A stretch of DNA of 64,000 nucleotides from Sulfurihydrogenibium azorense Az-Fu1 (GTDB lineage Bacteria > Aquificota > Aquificia > Aquificales > Hydrogenothermaceae): the NCBI RefSeq assembly GCF_000021545.1, contig NC_012438.1:1-64000 (forward strand). The letters are read 5' to 3'. Below, piece by piece: positions 45,921 to 55,321 of the stretch. Within the stretch, counting starts at the first letter, position 1. The number at the start of each line of letters is the position of its first letter. The notes below the pieces were generated by a model that was not told where the DNA came from, searched no databases, and saw only the letters and a program-made list of their open reading frames with translations. Both the position numbers and the translations under genes were made by a program.

Positions 45921-45938
45921 ATATGATAAATATCATAT
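45921..45938. promoter_or_regulatory. Crp/Fnr-like palindrome
   Basis: ATATGATA-AA-TATCATAT, perfect 8-bp arms. The core aTGAT-N4-ATCAt differs from the FNR consensus TTGAT-N4-ATCAA only at the outer bases. Its centre is about 42 bp upstream of the start implied by the -10 at 45893-45898, the position used by class II Crp/Fnr activators. Confidence 0.45.
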
Positions 45939-45977
45939 GTATAAACCAATTTCTTATTGTTGTATAAAATAACACTA

Positions 45978-46514
45978 TTAGCTACTAACTAACGATTTAA
46001 TGTATTCTAATAAATAATCTTTTCCTACATAAAATTTATGTTCTTCATATAATTTCCCGTCATAACTGTAAACAAAAACACCATCAGATTCAAAGGGAAG
46101 AATTACTCTCCATTTTCTTTTATTTTCTGGATTTTGAGGGTTAAAAAGTTCTTTATCTACATCAGGAGTGGCAAGTAAATATTTATAATTCTTTTTATAT
46201 TGCTTTACCTTTAAAGCCCAGTAAGCAGTTTGTGCTCCTCTTTCTCTAAAAGATTTTTTTACAGATATTACACAAACAAGTTTATTATCTTTCTTTCTAA
46301 CTACACAAACGTCTGCATCAATCATCTCACTTTTATCACCATATTGAATATAAAGCTCTTCTATGTTTTTTAAAACTTTGGAAGGATGTCCTATGGAAAA
46401 ATGTTCTCTAATCTCATTATCACTTAAAAGTAGTTGAATTACTTCTTTTTCTTTATCTTTTCCCGCTTTACTAACATTGCTTTGTCTTTCTTTTATAATC
46501 TTTTCTTTTTTCAT
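45978..46514 (-). CDS. Type II restriction endonuclease, CCGG family (BsaWI-like)
   Basis: 178 residues from ATG 46514 (RBS TAGGAGA; an ATG five codons upstream lacks one). The fold-type signature of PD-(D/E)xK enzymes is seen as Asp68 (IDADVCVV) and SVK (84-86). Residues 86-92, KKSFRER, match the K-x-S-x-R-(D/E)-R motif that CCGG-family endonucleases (Bse634I, NgoMIV, BsaWI) use to read the CCGG core. It is divergent from a methyltransferase with 87 nt between starts. The exact recognition site cannot be read. Confidence 0.75.
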   Translation of the reverse strand: MKKEKIIKERQSNVSKAGKDKEKEVIQLLLSDNEIREHFSIGHPSKVLKNIEELYIQYGDKSEMIDADVCVVRKKDNKLVCVISVKKSFRERGAQTAYWALKVKQYKKNYKYLLATPDVDKELFNPQNPENKRKWRVILPFESDGVFVYSYDGKLYEEHKFYVGKDYLLEYIKSLVSS

Positions 46515-46552
46515 AATATCTCCTATCAAATTTAATTTATGAAGAATTATGC

Positions 46553-46558
46553 TATAAT
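46553..46558 (+). promoter_or_regulatory. -10 box of the methyltransferase gene
   Basis: TATAAT, about 43 nt before ATG 46602, in a gap that also contains TATTAT-like sequence for the opposite direction. The promoters of the two restriction-modification genes therefore overlap or face each other within about 40 bp. No strong -35 is visible. Confidence 0.5.
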
Positions 46559-46601
46559 ATAGATGTTTGTAAAAAGTAGCACCTAAAATTTGGGGGTTAA
46601 A

Positions 46602-47579
46602 ATGAAATACCTAACAGGAAAAGAAAACAAAGAAATTAAGATAAGATTAAACTATAATACCTTTGAAAAACTAAAGGAAGTGTCTTTTAAAAAGGAAATA
46701 AGTTTAAATTTTTTGATAAATCAAATACTTGAAAAAGAGATAAATGAAAGTAATTATGAAAAGGATATTAAGAATTATTTTAAAGAAAAACCAGAACTTA
46801 TTTTTAGTAACGATAAAATAAAGTTATTCCATAATGACTTTATAGAAGTTGACTTATCTGACTACAAAGGGAAAGTTAATTTAATAATTACCTCTCCACC
46901 TTATAACGTTGGAATAGAATACGGAAAACATAACGATGCCGTGAACTATGAAGATTATCTTTCTTTTACAGAAAAATGGTTGTATAAATCTTATGAACTT
47001 TTAGCTGATGATGGAAGGGCATGTATAAACATTCCTTTAGACAAAAACAGGAACGGATTGAAACCTGTTTATGCTGACTTTATAAATATTGCCAAAAAAG
47101 TAGGTTTTAATTATCAATCTACTATAGTTTGGAATGAACAAAATGTATCAAAAAGAACTGCATGGGGAAGCTGGCTTTCTGCTTCTGCACCTTATGTTAT
47201 AGCACCTGTTGAGATGATTGTAGTACTGTATAAAAAACAATGGAAGAGAATAAACAAAGGAGAAAGCACAATAACAAGAGAAGAATTTATACAGTGGACT
47301 AACGGAGTTTGGAACTTTTCCGGAGAGAGTAAAAAAAGAGTTGGACATCCTGCTCCTTTTCCATTAGAGCTTCCCAAGAGATGTATAAAACTTTTTTCAT
47401 ACAAAGATGATTTAGTGTTAGACCCTTTTTCTGGTAGTGGTACTACCCTTATAGCTGCTTTTAAAGAAGAAAGGAGAGCTATTGGAGTAGAAATTGACAA
47501 AAACTACATAGATTTATCTGTTGAAAGATTAACAAAAGAAATAAGCAAACCTCAAAAAAACTTATTAAATATTGATTAA
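46602..47579 (+). CDS. DNA (cytosine-N4-type) methyltransferase with RHH-like N-terminus
   Basis: 325 residues from ATG 46602 (GGGGG upstream). TSPPYNV at 97-103 (motif IV of the m4C type) precedes DPFSGSGTTLIAAF at 274 (motif I), the beta-class order seen in M.PvuII and M.BamHI. Residues about 10-49 (KEIKIRLNYNTFEKLKEVSF then SLNFLINQILEKEI) look like a ribbon-helix-helix DNA-binding domain: strand, helix, turn, helix. It should protect the host from the divergent endonuclease, and the extra domain may let it repress its own operon. No separate C-protein is present. Confidence 0.88.
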   Translation: MKYLTGKENKEIKIRLNYNTFEKLKEVSFKKEISLNFLINQILEKEINESNYEKDIKNYFKEKPELIFSNDKIKLFHNDFIEVDLSDYKGKVNLIITSPPYNVGIEYGKHNDAVNYEDYLSFTEKWLYKSYELLADDGRACINIPLDKNRNGLKPVYADFINIAKKVGFNYQSTIVWNEQNVSKRTAWGSWLSASAPYVIAPVEMIVVLYKKQWKRINKGESTITREEFIQWTNGVWNFSGESKKRVGHPAPFPLELPKRCIKLFSYKDDLVLDPFSGSGTTLIAAFKEERRAIGVEIDKNYIDLSVERLTKEISKPQKNLLNID

Positions 47580-47583
47580 CTTT

Positions 47584-49398
47584 CTATTCTACTGTAACAG
47601 TTTTTGCAAGGTTTCTTGGTTGGTCTACATCCTTACCTAAAATAGTTGCTATGTGGTATGTCAGTAGTTGTAAAGGTATTACCGATACTATAGGGTAGAG
47701 ATTTTCGTTTTCTACAGAAGGTATTTTTATTATGTTATCTGAAAGTGATAATAAATGGCTATCTTGACTGTCACTAACAGATATTACTATTCCTTTTCTT
47801 GCCTTTACTTCTTGGATGTTTGATATCATTTTTTCGTATAATGAATCTTTTGGGACTATACAGACTACTGGAAGATTTTCATCTATAAGGGCTATAGGTC
47901 CGTGTTTCATTTCACCTGCAGGATAGCCTTCTGCGTGTATGTAAGATATCTCTTTTAGTTTTAAAGCTCCTTCTAAGGCTATAGGATAGTTTAGTCCTCT
48001 TCCAAGGAATAAAAAGTCCTTTACGTTATGGTATTTGTAAGAGATTTCTTCAATAGCTTTATCTTGTTTTAAAACTTCATTAACTAAATGTGGAAGATGG
48101 ATTATATCGTTATAGTACTTTTCAAACTCTTCTTGGGTTAAATTACCTCTTTCTAAGCCTGCCTTTAGTGAAAAAAGTAGTAAAGTTATAAGTTGAGCTG
48201 TAAAAGTTTTTGTAGCAGCTACTCCTATCTCTGGACCACAGTAAGTATATATAACAAAATCACTTTCCCTTGATAGGGAGCTTCCTACCACGTTTACAAT
48301 TGATAGAACTTTTGCGCTTTTCTTTCTGGCATCAATAGCTGAGAACCTTGTATCTGCTGTTTCTCCCGATTGGCTTATAGCAATGATTAACGTTTTCTCG
48401 TTTACCGGAAAATCTCTGTACCTAAACTCAGAAGCGTAATCGACTATTGTTGGTATTTTTACAAACTTTTCAATCCAAAATTTTCCTACAAGTCCTGCAT
48501 GGTAAGAAGTCCCACATGCAATAATAACAATGTTTTGTATATTTTTTATTTCGTTATAAACTGGGTTGTTTAAATCTGAGAAAAATCCAGATATTGTGTC
48601 TGTAATAGTTTTAGGTTGTTCGTAAATCTCTTTTAGCATAAAGTGTTTAAATCCACCTTTTTCAGCAGCTGCAAGGTCCCACTTTACAGTAAAAGGCTTT
48701 TTTTCTACCTTGTTTCCATTTATGTCGTAAACTTCTACTTTATCTTTGGTTATAACAGCTATCTCTTCATCGTCTAAAGCTATAAATGTTTTTGTGTACT
48801 CTAAGATAGCTGGAATATCTGATGCTATAAAGTTTTCTCCCTCTCCTATCCCAACCACTAAAGGACTTCCTTTTCTTAGGGCAACTATCTTGTCCGGCTC
48901 TACCGTTGATATTACACCTATGGCGTAAGCTCCTTCTATCATCTTTGCAACTTTTAAAACAGTCGTTAGAAGGTCTTTTTCATAATACTCTTCCAGTAGG
49001 TGTGCTATCACTTCTGTGTCTGTTTGTGATTTAAATTGGTATCCTTTTTTTATAAGTTCATCTTTTAATTTAGCGTAGTTTTCTATGATACCGTTATGAA
49101 CTACTGCAAAAGCCTCACTTTTACTTGTGTGAGGATGGGCGTTTTCTATTGAAGGTGGTCCGTGGGTAGCCCATCTTGTGTGAGCTATTCCTATGTTTCC
49201 ATTTATTTCTTTTCCCCAGATGTACTCCTGAAGGTCTTTTATCTTCCCTACTTGTTTTTCAACTATTATTTTTTTCGATTTTTCATCTAAAACAGCCAAT
49301 CCTGCCGAGTCGTATCCTCTGTACTCAAGTCTTTGAAGCCCATGAAGTAAAACAGGAACTGCCTTTCTGTATCCAACATAACCAACTATTCCACACAT
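47584..49398 (-). CDS. glmS: Glutamine-fructose-6-phosphate aminotransferase (isomerizing)
   Basis: 604 residues. Makes glucosamine-6-phosphate for peptidoglycan and LPS. Class II glutaminase with catalytic Cys2 (MCGIVGYVG) and HTRWATHG, then two SIS domains (ACGTSYHAG, SQSGETADT, EGYPAGEMKHGPIALI), and C-terminal LAKTVTVE. It is the last gene of the fab-rnc-pdxJ-glmS run; no glmS ribozyme is seen upstream, as pdxJ ends 3 nt before. Confidence 0.97.
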   Translation of the reverse strand: MCGIVGYVGYRKAVPVLLHGLQRLEYRGYDSAGLAVLDEKSKKIIVEKQVGKIKDLQEYIWGKEINGNIGIAHTRWATHGPPSIENAHPHTSKSEAFAVVHNGIIENYAKLKDELIKKGYQFKSQTDTEVIAHLLEEYYEKDLLTTVLKVAKMIEGAYAIGVISTVEPDKIVALRKGSPLVVGIGEGENFIASDIPAILEYTKTFIALDDEEIAVITKDKVEVYDINGNKVEKKPFTVKWDLAAAEKGGFKHFMLKEIYEQPKTITDTISGFFSDLNNPVYNEIKNIQNIVIIACGTSYHAGLVGKFWIEKFVKIPTIVDYASEFRYRDFPVNEKTLIIAISQSGETADTRFSAIDARKKSAKVLSIVNVVGSSLSRESDFVIYTYCGPEIGVAATKTFTAQLITLLLFSLKAGLERGNLTQEEFEKYYNDIIHLPHLVNEVLKQDKAIEEISYKYHNVKDFLFLGRGLNYPIALEGALKLKEISYIHAEGYPAGEMKHGPIALIDENLPVVCIVPKDSLYEKMISNIQEVKARKGIVISVSDSQDSHLLSLSDNIIKIPSVENENLYPIVSVIPLQLLTYHIATILGKDVDQPRNLAKTVTVE

Positions 49399-49401
49399 CT
49401 T

Positions 49402-50136
49402 TTAAAATTCCTCTCTTGATTTTTTTATTATCTCCTTCATCCTTCTTACGGCTTCGTAAAGTCCTAAAAAGACTGCGTTGGCTATTATTGAATGTCCTAT
49501 ATTTAACTCTTCTATCTCTTTTATTTTTGCTATCTCTTTTACGTTGTCGTAGTTAAGTCCGTGTCCTGCGTAAACCTTAAGACCCTTTTCTTTTGCATAC
49601 TTTGCTGCCTTTTTTATTCTTTCTAACTCTTTTTCTACTGACTTTCCACAAGCATTTGCATACTCTCCCGTGTGTATCTCTATAGCATCACAACCAACTT
49701 CTAAAGCTGCGTCTATCTGGTCTAAATCTGGGTCTATAAAAAGGCTTACATGAATACCTGCCTGTTTTAACTCTTTTATGTAATCTTTAAGGTAATCTTT
49801 TAAAGATACTACGTCTAATCCACCTTCGGTGGTAATTTCCTGCCTTTTTTCTGGAACTAAAGTACAAGTGTTAGGCAATGTTTCTAAGGCTATCTGTTTC
49901 ATCTCTTGAGTAGGTGCCATCTCAAGGTTTATAGGAATAGTGCTATCTTTGAGCTCACACTTTAACCTTAGAAGGTCTTCATCTTGGATATGTCTTCTGT
50001 CCTCTCTTAAATGTAGAGTTATCTGGTCAGCTCCTGCTTGTATTGCAATTAGAGCTCCCTTTACAGGGTCTGGTTCAACGGTCTTTCTTGCCTCTCTTAA
50101 AGTTGCTATGTGATCTATGTTTACTCCCAGTCTCAT
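49402..50136 (-). CDS. pdxJ: Pyridoxine 5'-phosphate synthase
   Basis: 244 residues, TIM barrel that condenses 1-deoxyxylulose-5-phosphate with 3-amino-acetone phosphate to pyridoxine phosphate (DXP-dependent vitamin B6 route). Motifs: [57 protein letters not shown] and [11 protein letters not shown]. It is 2 nt downstream of rnc and 3 nt upstream of glmS. Confidence 0.97.
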   Translation of the reverse strand: MRLGVNIDHIATLREARKTVEPDPVKGALIAIQAGADQITLHLREDRRHIQDEDLLRLKCELKDSTIPINLEMAPTQEMKQIALETLPNTCTLVPEKRQEITTEGGLDVVSLKDYLKDYIKELKQAGIHVSLFIDPDLDQIDAALEVGCDAIEIHTGEYANACGKSVEKELERIKKAAKYAKEKGLKVYAGHGLNYDNVKEIAKIKEIEELNIGHSIIANAVFLGLYEAVRRMKEIIKKSREEF

Positions 50137-50138
50137 CT

Positions 50139-50855
50139 TTATTCCTTTATTTTTCTAAAAGCTTCTTTTGCTGCTTGCGTTTCTGCTTCTTTTTTAGACT
50201 TACCTTTCCCAGTTGTTTTTATCTTTTCTATCTCACATTCTACTACAAAAACTTTATCATGTTCAGGACCTTCTGAGTGTATCAGTCTATATTTTGGTAT
50301 TTTACCGTAAAGTTTTTGAGTTTCTATTTGAAGTAAAGATTTGTAGTCTCTGGGTATGTTTTCTGTTTTTATATCTTGTAAAAGTTTTTCTTTAAAGAGT
50401 TTATTAAAAACATTTCTAGGAGTGTCTATATTGTAGTCTGTATCTATGTATATAGCTCCAAACACAGCTTCAAAAACATCACACAGTAGAGAGTCTCTTT
50501 CACTACCTTTTTGAGATTTTTCTCCTTTACTTATAAGAACAAACTGTCCTAAATTTAGTAATTTTGCAAGTTTAGAAAGGTAAGCTTCACTTACAATTGC
50601 AGACCTAAGTTGAGAGAGGTCTCCTTCCCTTGCATCAGGAAACTGTTTTATCAGTATCTCACTTACAATCAAAGATAAAACTGAGTCTCCTAAAAACTCT
50701 AAAACTTCATAGTCTTTAAGCTTTACAGGATACTCAGCAACGAAAGACCTATGTGTTATAGCAGCCAAAAGTAATGATTTATCTTTAAAATTGTAATCTA
50801 AAAGTTTTTCTAAATTCTCTACTCTACGTAAAAATTCTGGATTTTCAATCTTCAT
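50139..50855 (-). CDS. rnc: Ribonuclease III
   Basis: 238 residues. Cleaves double-stranded RNA, e.g. rRNA precursors. The signature [14 protein letters not shown] (about 48-61) holds the metal-binding Glu and Asp, [13 protein letters not shown] supplies the second pair, and the C-terminal dsRNA-binding domain ends [21 protein letters not shown]. It overlaps fabF by 11 nt, a fab-rnc arrangement common in many bacteria. Confidence 0.97.
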   Translation of the reverse strand: MKIENPEFLRRVENLEKLLDYNFKDKSLLLAAITHRSFVAEYPVKLKDYEVLEFLGDSVLSLIVSEILIKQFPDAREGDLSQLRSAIVSEAYLSKLAKLLNLGQFVLISKGEKSQKGSERDSLLCDVFEAVFGAIYIDTDYNIDTPRNVFNKLFKEKLLQDIKTENIPRDYKSLLQIETQKLYGKIPKYRLIHSEGPEHDKVFVVECEIEKIKTTGKGKSKKEAETQAAKEAFRKIKE

Positions 50856-52089
50856 AAGCCTTGAATACTAAACAACCGTTTGTACCACCAAAACCAAAGG
50901 AGTTAGATATCGCCACTTTAACAGGATATTGGATAGCTTTGTTAGGAACGTAGTCTAAATCACATTCAGGGTCAGGATACTCATAGTTTATAGTAGGTGG
51001 TATTATTCCTTCTTTTATAGTTAAGGCTGTAGCTACTGCTTCTACAGCGCCTGCAGCTCCCAGTAGGTGTCCTATCATAGATTTGTTAGAACTTATCTTC
51101 AGTTTATAAGCATGGTCTTTAAAGACCTGCTTTATAGCTAAGGTTTCTATTTTGTCGTTTAGAGGTGTTGAAGTTCCATGGGCGTTAACGTAATCTACTT
51201 CTTCCGGGTTGACCCTTGCATCGTTTAAAGCCATCTTTATTACTCTTATAGCACCATCTGCATCAACGCATGGAGCTGTAATATGGTAAGCATCTCCTGT
51301 TAGACCATATCCTACTACTTCTGCGTATATCTTTGCTCCTCTTTTTTTTGCATGTTCTAACTCTTCAAGAACAACTACTCCTGCACCTTCACCCATTACG
51401 AAACCATCTCTTTGTGCATCAAAAGGTCTTGAAGCTTTTTGAGGTTCGTTATTTCTTGTAGATAGAGCCTTCATATTAGCAAATCCTGCAACACCAAGTG
51501 GTGTGATAGCAGACTCTGTTCCGCCTGCTATCATAATATCTGCATCTCCTCTTTGAATTATCTTAAAAGCATCACCTATAGAGTGGGTTCCAGTTGCACA
51601 AGCAGTAACAACACAAGAGTTTGGTCCTTTAAAGCCAAACTCTATAGATATGTATCCAGATGCCATATTTGATATACCGGAAGGTATGAAGAAAGGAGAG
51701 ACTCTCTTAACTCCCTTCTCCATAACAACCTTTTGTTGTTCTTCTATGTCCCGAAGGCCGCCAATACCGGTCCCGACTATAACACCTGCCCTTGTTAAAT
51801 CTATCTTGTCTAAATCTAATCCTGAGTCCTCTATTGCCTCTTTTGCTGCAATAACTGCAAACTTTACAAAATCACTCATCCTCTTTAACTCTTTTGAGTC
51901 TAAGAACTTTTCAGGATTGAGGTTTTTTACCTCTCCTGCAATTATTACAGGAAGACCTATTGCAATAGGGTCAAACCTTTTAATAAGGTCTATTCCACTA
52001 ACGCCATTAACAAGGTTTGTCCAAAAATCTTTTACGTTGTTACCTATAGGTGTTACAGCTCCAAGACCGGTTATGACGACTCTTCTCAT
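50845..52089 (-). CDS. fabF: 3-oxoacyl-ACP synthase II
   Basis: 414 residues, elongating condensing enzyme of fatty acid synthesis. Catalytic Cys in [13 protein letters not shown], the His pair in [11 protein letters not shown] and [18 protein letters not shown], and the C-terminal NSFGFGGTN are present. It follows acpP by 5 nt. Confidence 0.97.
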   Translation of the reverse strand: MRRVVITGLGAVTPIGNNVKDFWTNLVNGVSGIDLIKRFDPIAIGLPVIIAGEVKNLNPEKFLDSKELKRMSDFVKFAVIAAKEAIEDSGLDLDKIDLTRAGVIVGTGIGGLRDIEEQQKVVMEKGVKRVSPFFIPSGISNMASGYISIEFGFKGPNSCVVTACATGTHSIGDAFKIIQRGDADIMIAGGTESAITPLGVAGFANMKALSTRNNEPQKASRPFDAQRDGFVMGEGAGVVVLEELEHAKKRGAKIYAEVVGYGLTGDAYHITAPCVDADGAIRVIKMALNDARVNPEEVDYVNAHGTSTPLNDKIETLAIKQVFKDHAYKLKISSNKSMIGHLLGAAGAVEAVATALTIKEGIIPPTINYEYPDPECDLDYVPNKAIQYPVKVAISNSFGFGGTNGCLVFKAYED

Positions 52090-52094
52090 CCTTA

Positions 52095-52328
52095 TTACCC
52101 TTGCTTTGATTTAATGTATTCTAATACATCTCCAACTGTTGCTATCTTTTCTGCATCTTCGTCTGGAATCTCTACACCAAATTCCTCTTCAAAAGCCATT
52201 ATAAGCTCAACAACATCTAAAGAATCAGCTCCAAGGTCATCAACAAACTTAGCATCAGGAGTTATCTTCTCCATCTCTACTCCAAGTTGATCTGCGATAA
52301 TTTCCTTTACTCTTTGTTCGATTGACAT
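52095..52328 (-). CDS. acpP: Acyl carrier protein
   Basis: 77 residues, acidic four-helix carrier. The phosphopantetheine site is the Ser of [16 protein letters not shown]. It carries growing acyl chains among the Fab enzymes; the genes on either side, fabG and fabF, act on them. Confidence 0.98.
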   Translation of the reverse strand: MSIEQRVKEIIADQLGVEMEKITPDAKFVDDLGADSLDVVELIMAFEEEFGVEIPDEDAEKIATVGDVLEYIKSKQG

Positions 52329-52353
52329 CTTTCAAACCTCCTATATAAAATTT

Positions 52354-53094
52354 TTAAAACATTCCGCCATTTACGTGTATTGTTTCACCAGTTATATAAC
52401 TGGCCATATCTGATGCTAAAAATAAAACCACATTTGCAACATCTTCAGGTTTTCCAAACCTTCCAAGGGGTATCTGTTTTAAATAGCTTTCTACAATATC
52501 AGCAGGAAGGTTGGCTGTCATATCAGTTTCTATAAAGCCGGGTGCAACTGCGTTTACAGTTATATTTCTTGAAGCAAGCTCTTTTGCCAAAGATTTTGTA
52601 AAGCCTATTAACCCTGCTTTTGTTGTGGCATAATTAACCTGTCCTACATTTCCAATAAATCCTATTATAGAACTGATGTTTATAATCCTACCGTATCTTT
52701 GTTTTATCATAAGTTTGGCTACTGACTGAGTTATTTTAAACGTTCCAGTTAAGTTTGTATTTATAACAGAATCCCAATCTTCCTGCTTCATTCTTATAAA
52801 AAGTGTGTCCTTTGTTATACCTGCATTGTTTACAAGAACGTCTATCTTTCCACCAGACCAATCTACAATCTCTTTAAATGGACTTTCAATATCTCCTGAA
52901 AGGTCTAAGTTTATACCAAAGGCTTTAACACCAAACTCATTTTCTATATTTTTAGCTAAAACTTCAGCTGCTGATTTTTCTCTACCTGTTATTATTACAT
53001 TTGCACCGTGTTTAGCGAAAGATAATGCTATTGCTTTACCTATCCCTCTTGTTGAGCCTGTTACTAAAACATTTTTCCCTTTAAAATCTAACAT
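52354..53094 (-). CDS. fabG: 3-oxoacyl-ACP reductase
   Basis: About 246 residues, NADPH-dependent short-chain dehydrogenase. TGSTRGIGKAIA (cofactor site), NNAGIT, catalytic Ser in NISSIIG and YATTK with the Tyr-Lys pair. ATG 53094 (MLDFKGKN) follows AGAGGT; the longer frame beginning 8 codons upstream lacks support. First gene of the six-gene minus-strand unit. Confidence 0.96.
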   Translation of the reverse strand: MLDFKGKNVLVTGSTRGIGKAIALSFAKHGANVIITGREKSAAEVLAKNIENEFGVKAFGINLDLSGDIESPFKEIVDWSGGKIDVLVNNAGITKDTLFIRMKQEDWDSVINTNLTGTFKITQSVAKLMIKQRYGRIINISSIIGFIGNVGQVNYATTKAGLIGFTKSLAKELASRNITVNAVAPGFIETDMTANLPADIVESYLKQIPLGRFGKPEDVANVVLFLASDMASYITGETIHVNGGMF

Positions 53095-53193
53095 CAATAC
53101 CTCTTTACAAAATAGCAAAAATTACTTAATATTTTAACATATTTTATAAAATTTCATAAAAAATAAAAAATTATTAAAAGAGGTGTCAAAACT

Positions 53194-55320
53194 TTGGAAA
53201 ATTTAGAAATAAAGCTTTCTATCTCTTGTTCTTGCGGACCTTTATCTTTGTCTGAGGAAAAAAATGCAGAGTGTTATCAGTGTGGTATACCTATAACTGG
53301 AAAACCCTTAAAGTTTGAAGTAGACGGAAAGATGGAAGATTTTTGCTGTTTTGGATGCTATCTTATCAACAGGACAACAGGTTTAAGAGGAGAAGAAGGA
53401 ACTGCTTTAGCATTTTTAGGGAAATTTGGTTTTGGATATTTTTTAGCTATGCTTGTGATGATGTTGAGTATGTATATATACGGATCTCACTTTGTTGATC
53501 CTAACGATAGAGAGATGCTTCTTTTTACAGGATTTATAAAGTGGGTTATACTATTCTTATCTACACCTGTTATGATACTACTTGGTATTCCAATACTTAA
53601 AAACTCTTTTTCTAAGGAGAATCTACTTAACTTTAACACAGACACTCTTATAGCTATAGGTTCTTTTTCTGCTTACTTTTTATCTGTTTACTCTGTTTTG
53701 ACAGGTAAAAATGCTATCTACTTTGAAACTGCTACAATGATACTTGTCTTAGTTACCTTTGGAAGGTACTTAGAGACATCTTCAAGGGTTAAGGCATCTA
53801 ACTTTATGAAACAACTTATGGATTTATCTGCAAAAAAGGCGACTGTTATAAAAGATGGAAAAGAAGTTGAGATTCCTGTAGAAGAAGTAAGGGTAGGAGA
53901 CATCGTAAAGATAAAACCCGGAGAAAAAGTCTCTGCTGATGGAGTGATAGTAGAAGGTGTAGGAAATGTAGATGAGTCTATACTAACAGGTGAGATAAAA
54001 CCGGTTTTAAAAAAGGTAGGAGATTACCTGTATACTGGAACAACGGTTTTAGATGGTAGCTTTTTAATAAAAGTGGATAAACCTCAATCTCAATGGACTT
54101 TAAACAGATTTATAGAGATAATGAAACAGATTAGGAACACAAAAGCTCCTATAAACCGTATCACAGATAGGATAGCTTTCTACTTTTTACCAATAGTATT
54201 TTTCCTTGCCATCTCATCTTTTATATATTGGTTTATACAAGCAGGTTTTGAAAAAGCTTTGATAGTATCTTTATCAGTTTTACTTATATCATGTCCTTGT
54301 GCTTTTAGCATAGGAGCTCCTCTTGCTCTATGGCTTGGGCTTGGACAAGCTATGAAAGACGGTGTTATCATCAAAAGCGCTGAAGTGTTGGAAAAGCTGT
54401 CAACGGTTAAAAAAGTTTTCTTTGATAAAACAGGAACGATAACAGAAAGAACAATGGAAGTATCTCAAGTTTGGTTTAAAGATGATAAATCAAGAAACGT
54501 ATTCTATTCTTTGGAAAAAAACTCTGAACATCCCCTTGCCAAAAGTTTTATAAATTGGTGTAAAGAATGTAGAGAGTTAAAAATTGACGATTTTAAAGTT
54601 GTTTTTGGTTTTGGAATTAAAGGTAAGGTAGAAGGAAAAGAGTATATACTTGGTAGTGAGGAGTTTTTAAAGCAGCATGGCGTTATGTTAGATGATAATA
54701 TAAAGAAACTTAAAGAAAATGCCATAAAAAATGGAGAAGTGATAACATTTCTATCAGATAAACAACAAATTTTAGGATTTGTATCTTTTTCTCAAAAGAT
54801 AAGACCAGAAGCCAAAATAACTATTGATGTACTCAAAAATTTAAAAGTTGAAGTAGGTATTCTTACAGGAGACTCTGATTACTTTGCAAATGTGCTGAAA
54901 AAGGAACTTCAAATAGAAGATGTTAGGGCTAACCTACTTCCTGAAGGCAAGTTAAAAGCCATAAAAGAGGAAAAATCAAAAGGAAAAGTAGTTGCAATGG
55001 TAGGAGATGGTATAAACGATGCTCCAGCGTTAGCAGAAGCAGACATTGGTATTGCAATGGGCTGTGGTACTGACCTAACAAGAGAGTCAGCATCTATCAG
55101 TCTTATAGGTGATGATTTAAGAAAAATCCCTTTAATAATAATATTATCTCGAAAAGTAAAAAGGGTAATATACACAAACATATTCTGGGCATTTATATAC
55201 AACATAATAGGTATGGGATTAGCTATAACAGGGCATTTAAACCCTGTATTTGCAGCTCTTGCAATGGTTCTTAGTAGTGTATTTGTTATAGGAAACTCTT
55301 TAAGAATTAAGACATACTAA
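53194..55320 (+). CDS. Copper-type P1B ATPase (CcoI/FixI-CopA group)
   Basis: 708 residues. In place of the usual HMA domain the N-terminus is Cys-rich (Cys12/14, Cys27/30, Cys51/52/55 with FCCFGC), as in CcoI/FixI pumps that supply copper to cbb3-type oxidase. Eight membrane helices, the SCPCAFSIG metal site, phosphorylation motif DKTGTITE, HP locus SEHPLAKS and MVGDGINDAPALAEAD follow. TTG start at 53194 behind AAGAGGTG. A role in oxidase assembly is inferred from the N-terminus, and ccsA for cytochrome c maturation is nearby on the other strand. Confidence 0.85.
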   Translation: MENLEIKLSISCSCGPLSLSEEKNAECYQCGIPITGKPLKFEVDGKMEDFCCFGCYLINRTTGLRGEEGTALAFLGKFGFGYFLAMLVMMLSMYIYGSHFVDPNDREMLLFTGFIKWVILFLSTPVMILLGIPILKNSFSKENLLNFNTDTLIAIGSFSAYFLSVYSVLTGKNAIYFETATMILVLVTFGRYLETSSRVKASNFMKQLMDLSAKKATVIKDGKEVEIPVEEVRVGDIVKIKPGEKVSADGVIVEGVGNVDESILTGEIKPVLKKVGDYLYTGTTVLDGSFLIKVDKPQSQWTLNRFIEIMKQIRNTKAPINRITDRIAFYFLPIVFFLAISSFIYWFIQAGFEKALIVSLSVLLISCPCAFSIGAPLALWLGLGQAMKDGVIIKSAEVLEKLSTVKKVFFDKTGTITERTMEVSQVWFKDDKSRNVFYSLEKNSEHPLAKSFINWCKECRELKIDDFKVVFGFGIKGKVEGKEYILGSEEFLKQHGVMLDDNIKKLKENAIKNGEVITFLSDKQQILGFVSFSQKIRPEAKITIDVLKNLKVEVGILTGDSDYFANVLKKELQIEDVRANLLPEGKLKAIKEEKSKGKVVAMVGDGINDAPALAEADIGIAMGCGTDLTRESASISLIGDDLRKIPLIIILSRKVKRVIYTNIFWAFIYNIIGMGLAITGHLNPVFAALAMVLSSVFVIGNSLRIKTY

Positions 55321-55321
55321 T

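Noticed and set aside
46590-46601. Longer methyltransferase start at 46590
   Set aside because: The RBS GGGGG lies inside this extension and is correctly spaced for ATG 46602.
49395-49405. glmS ribozyme
   Set aside because: The glmS start is 3 nt after pdxJ, leaving no room for the ribozyme.
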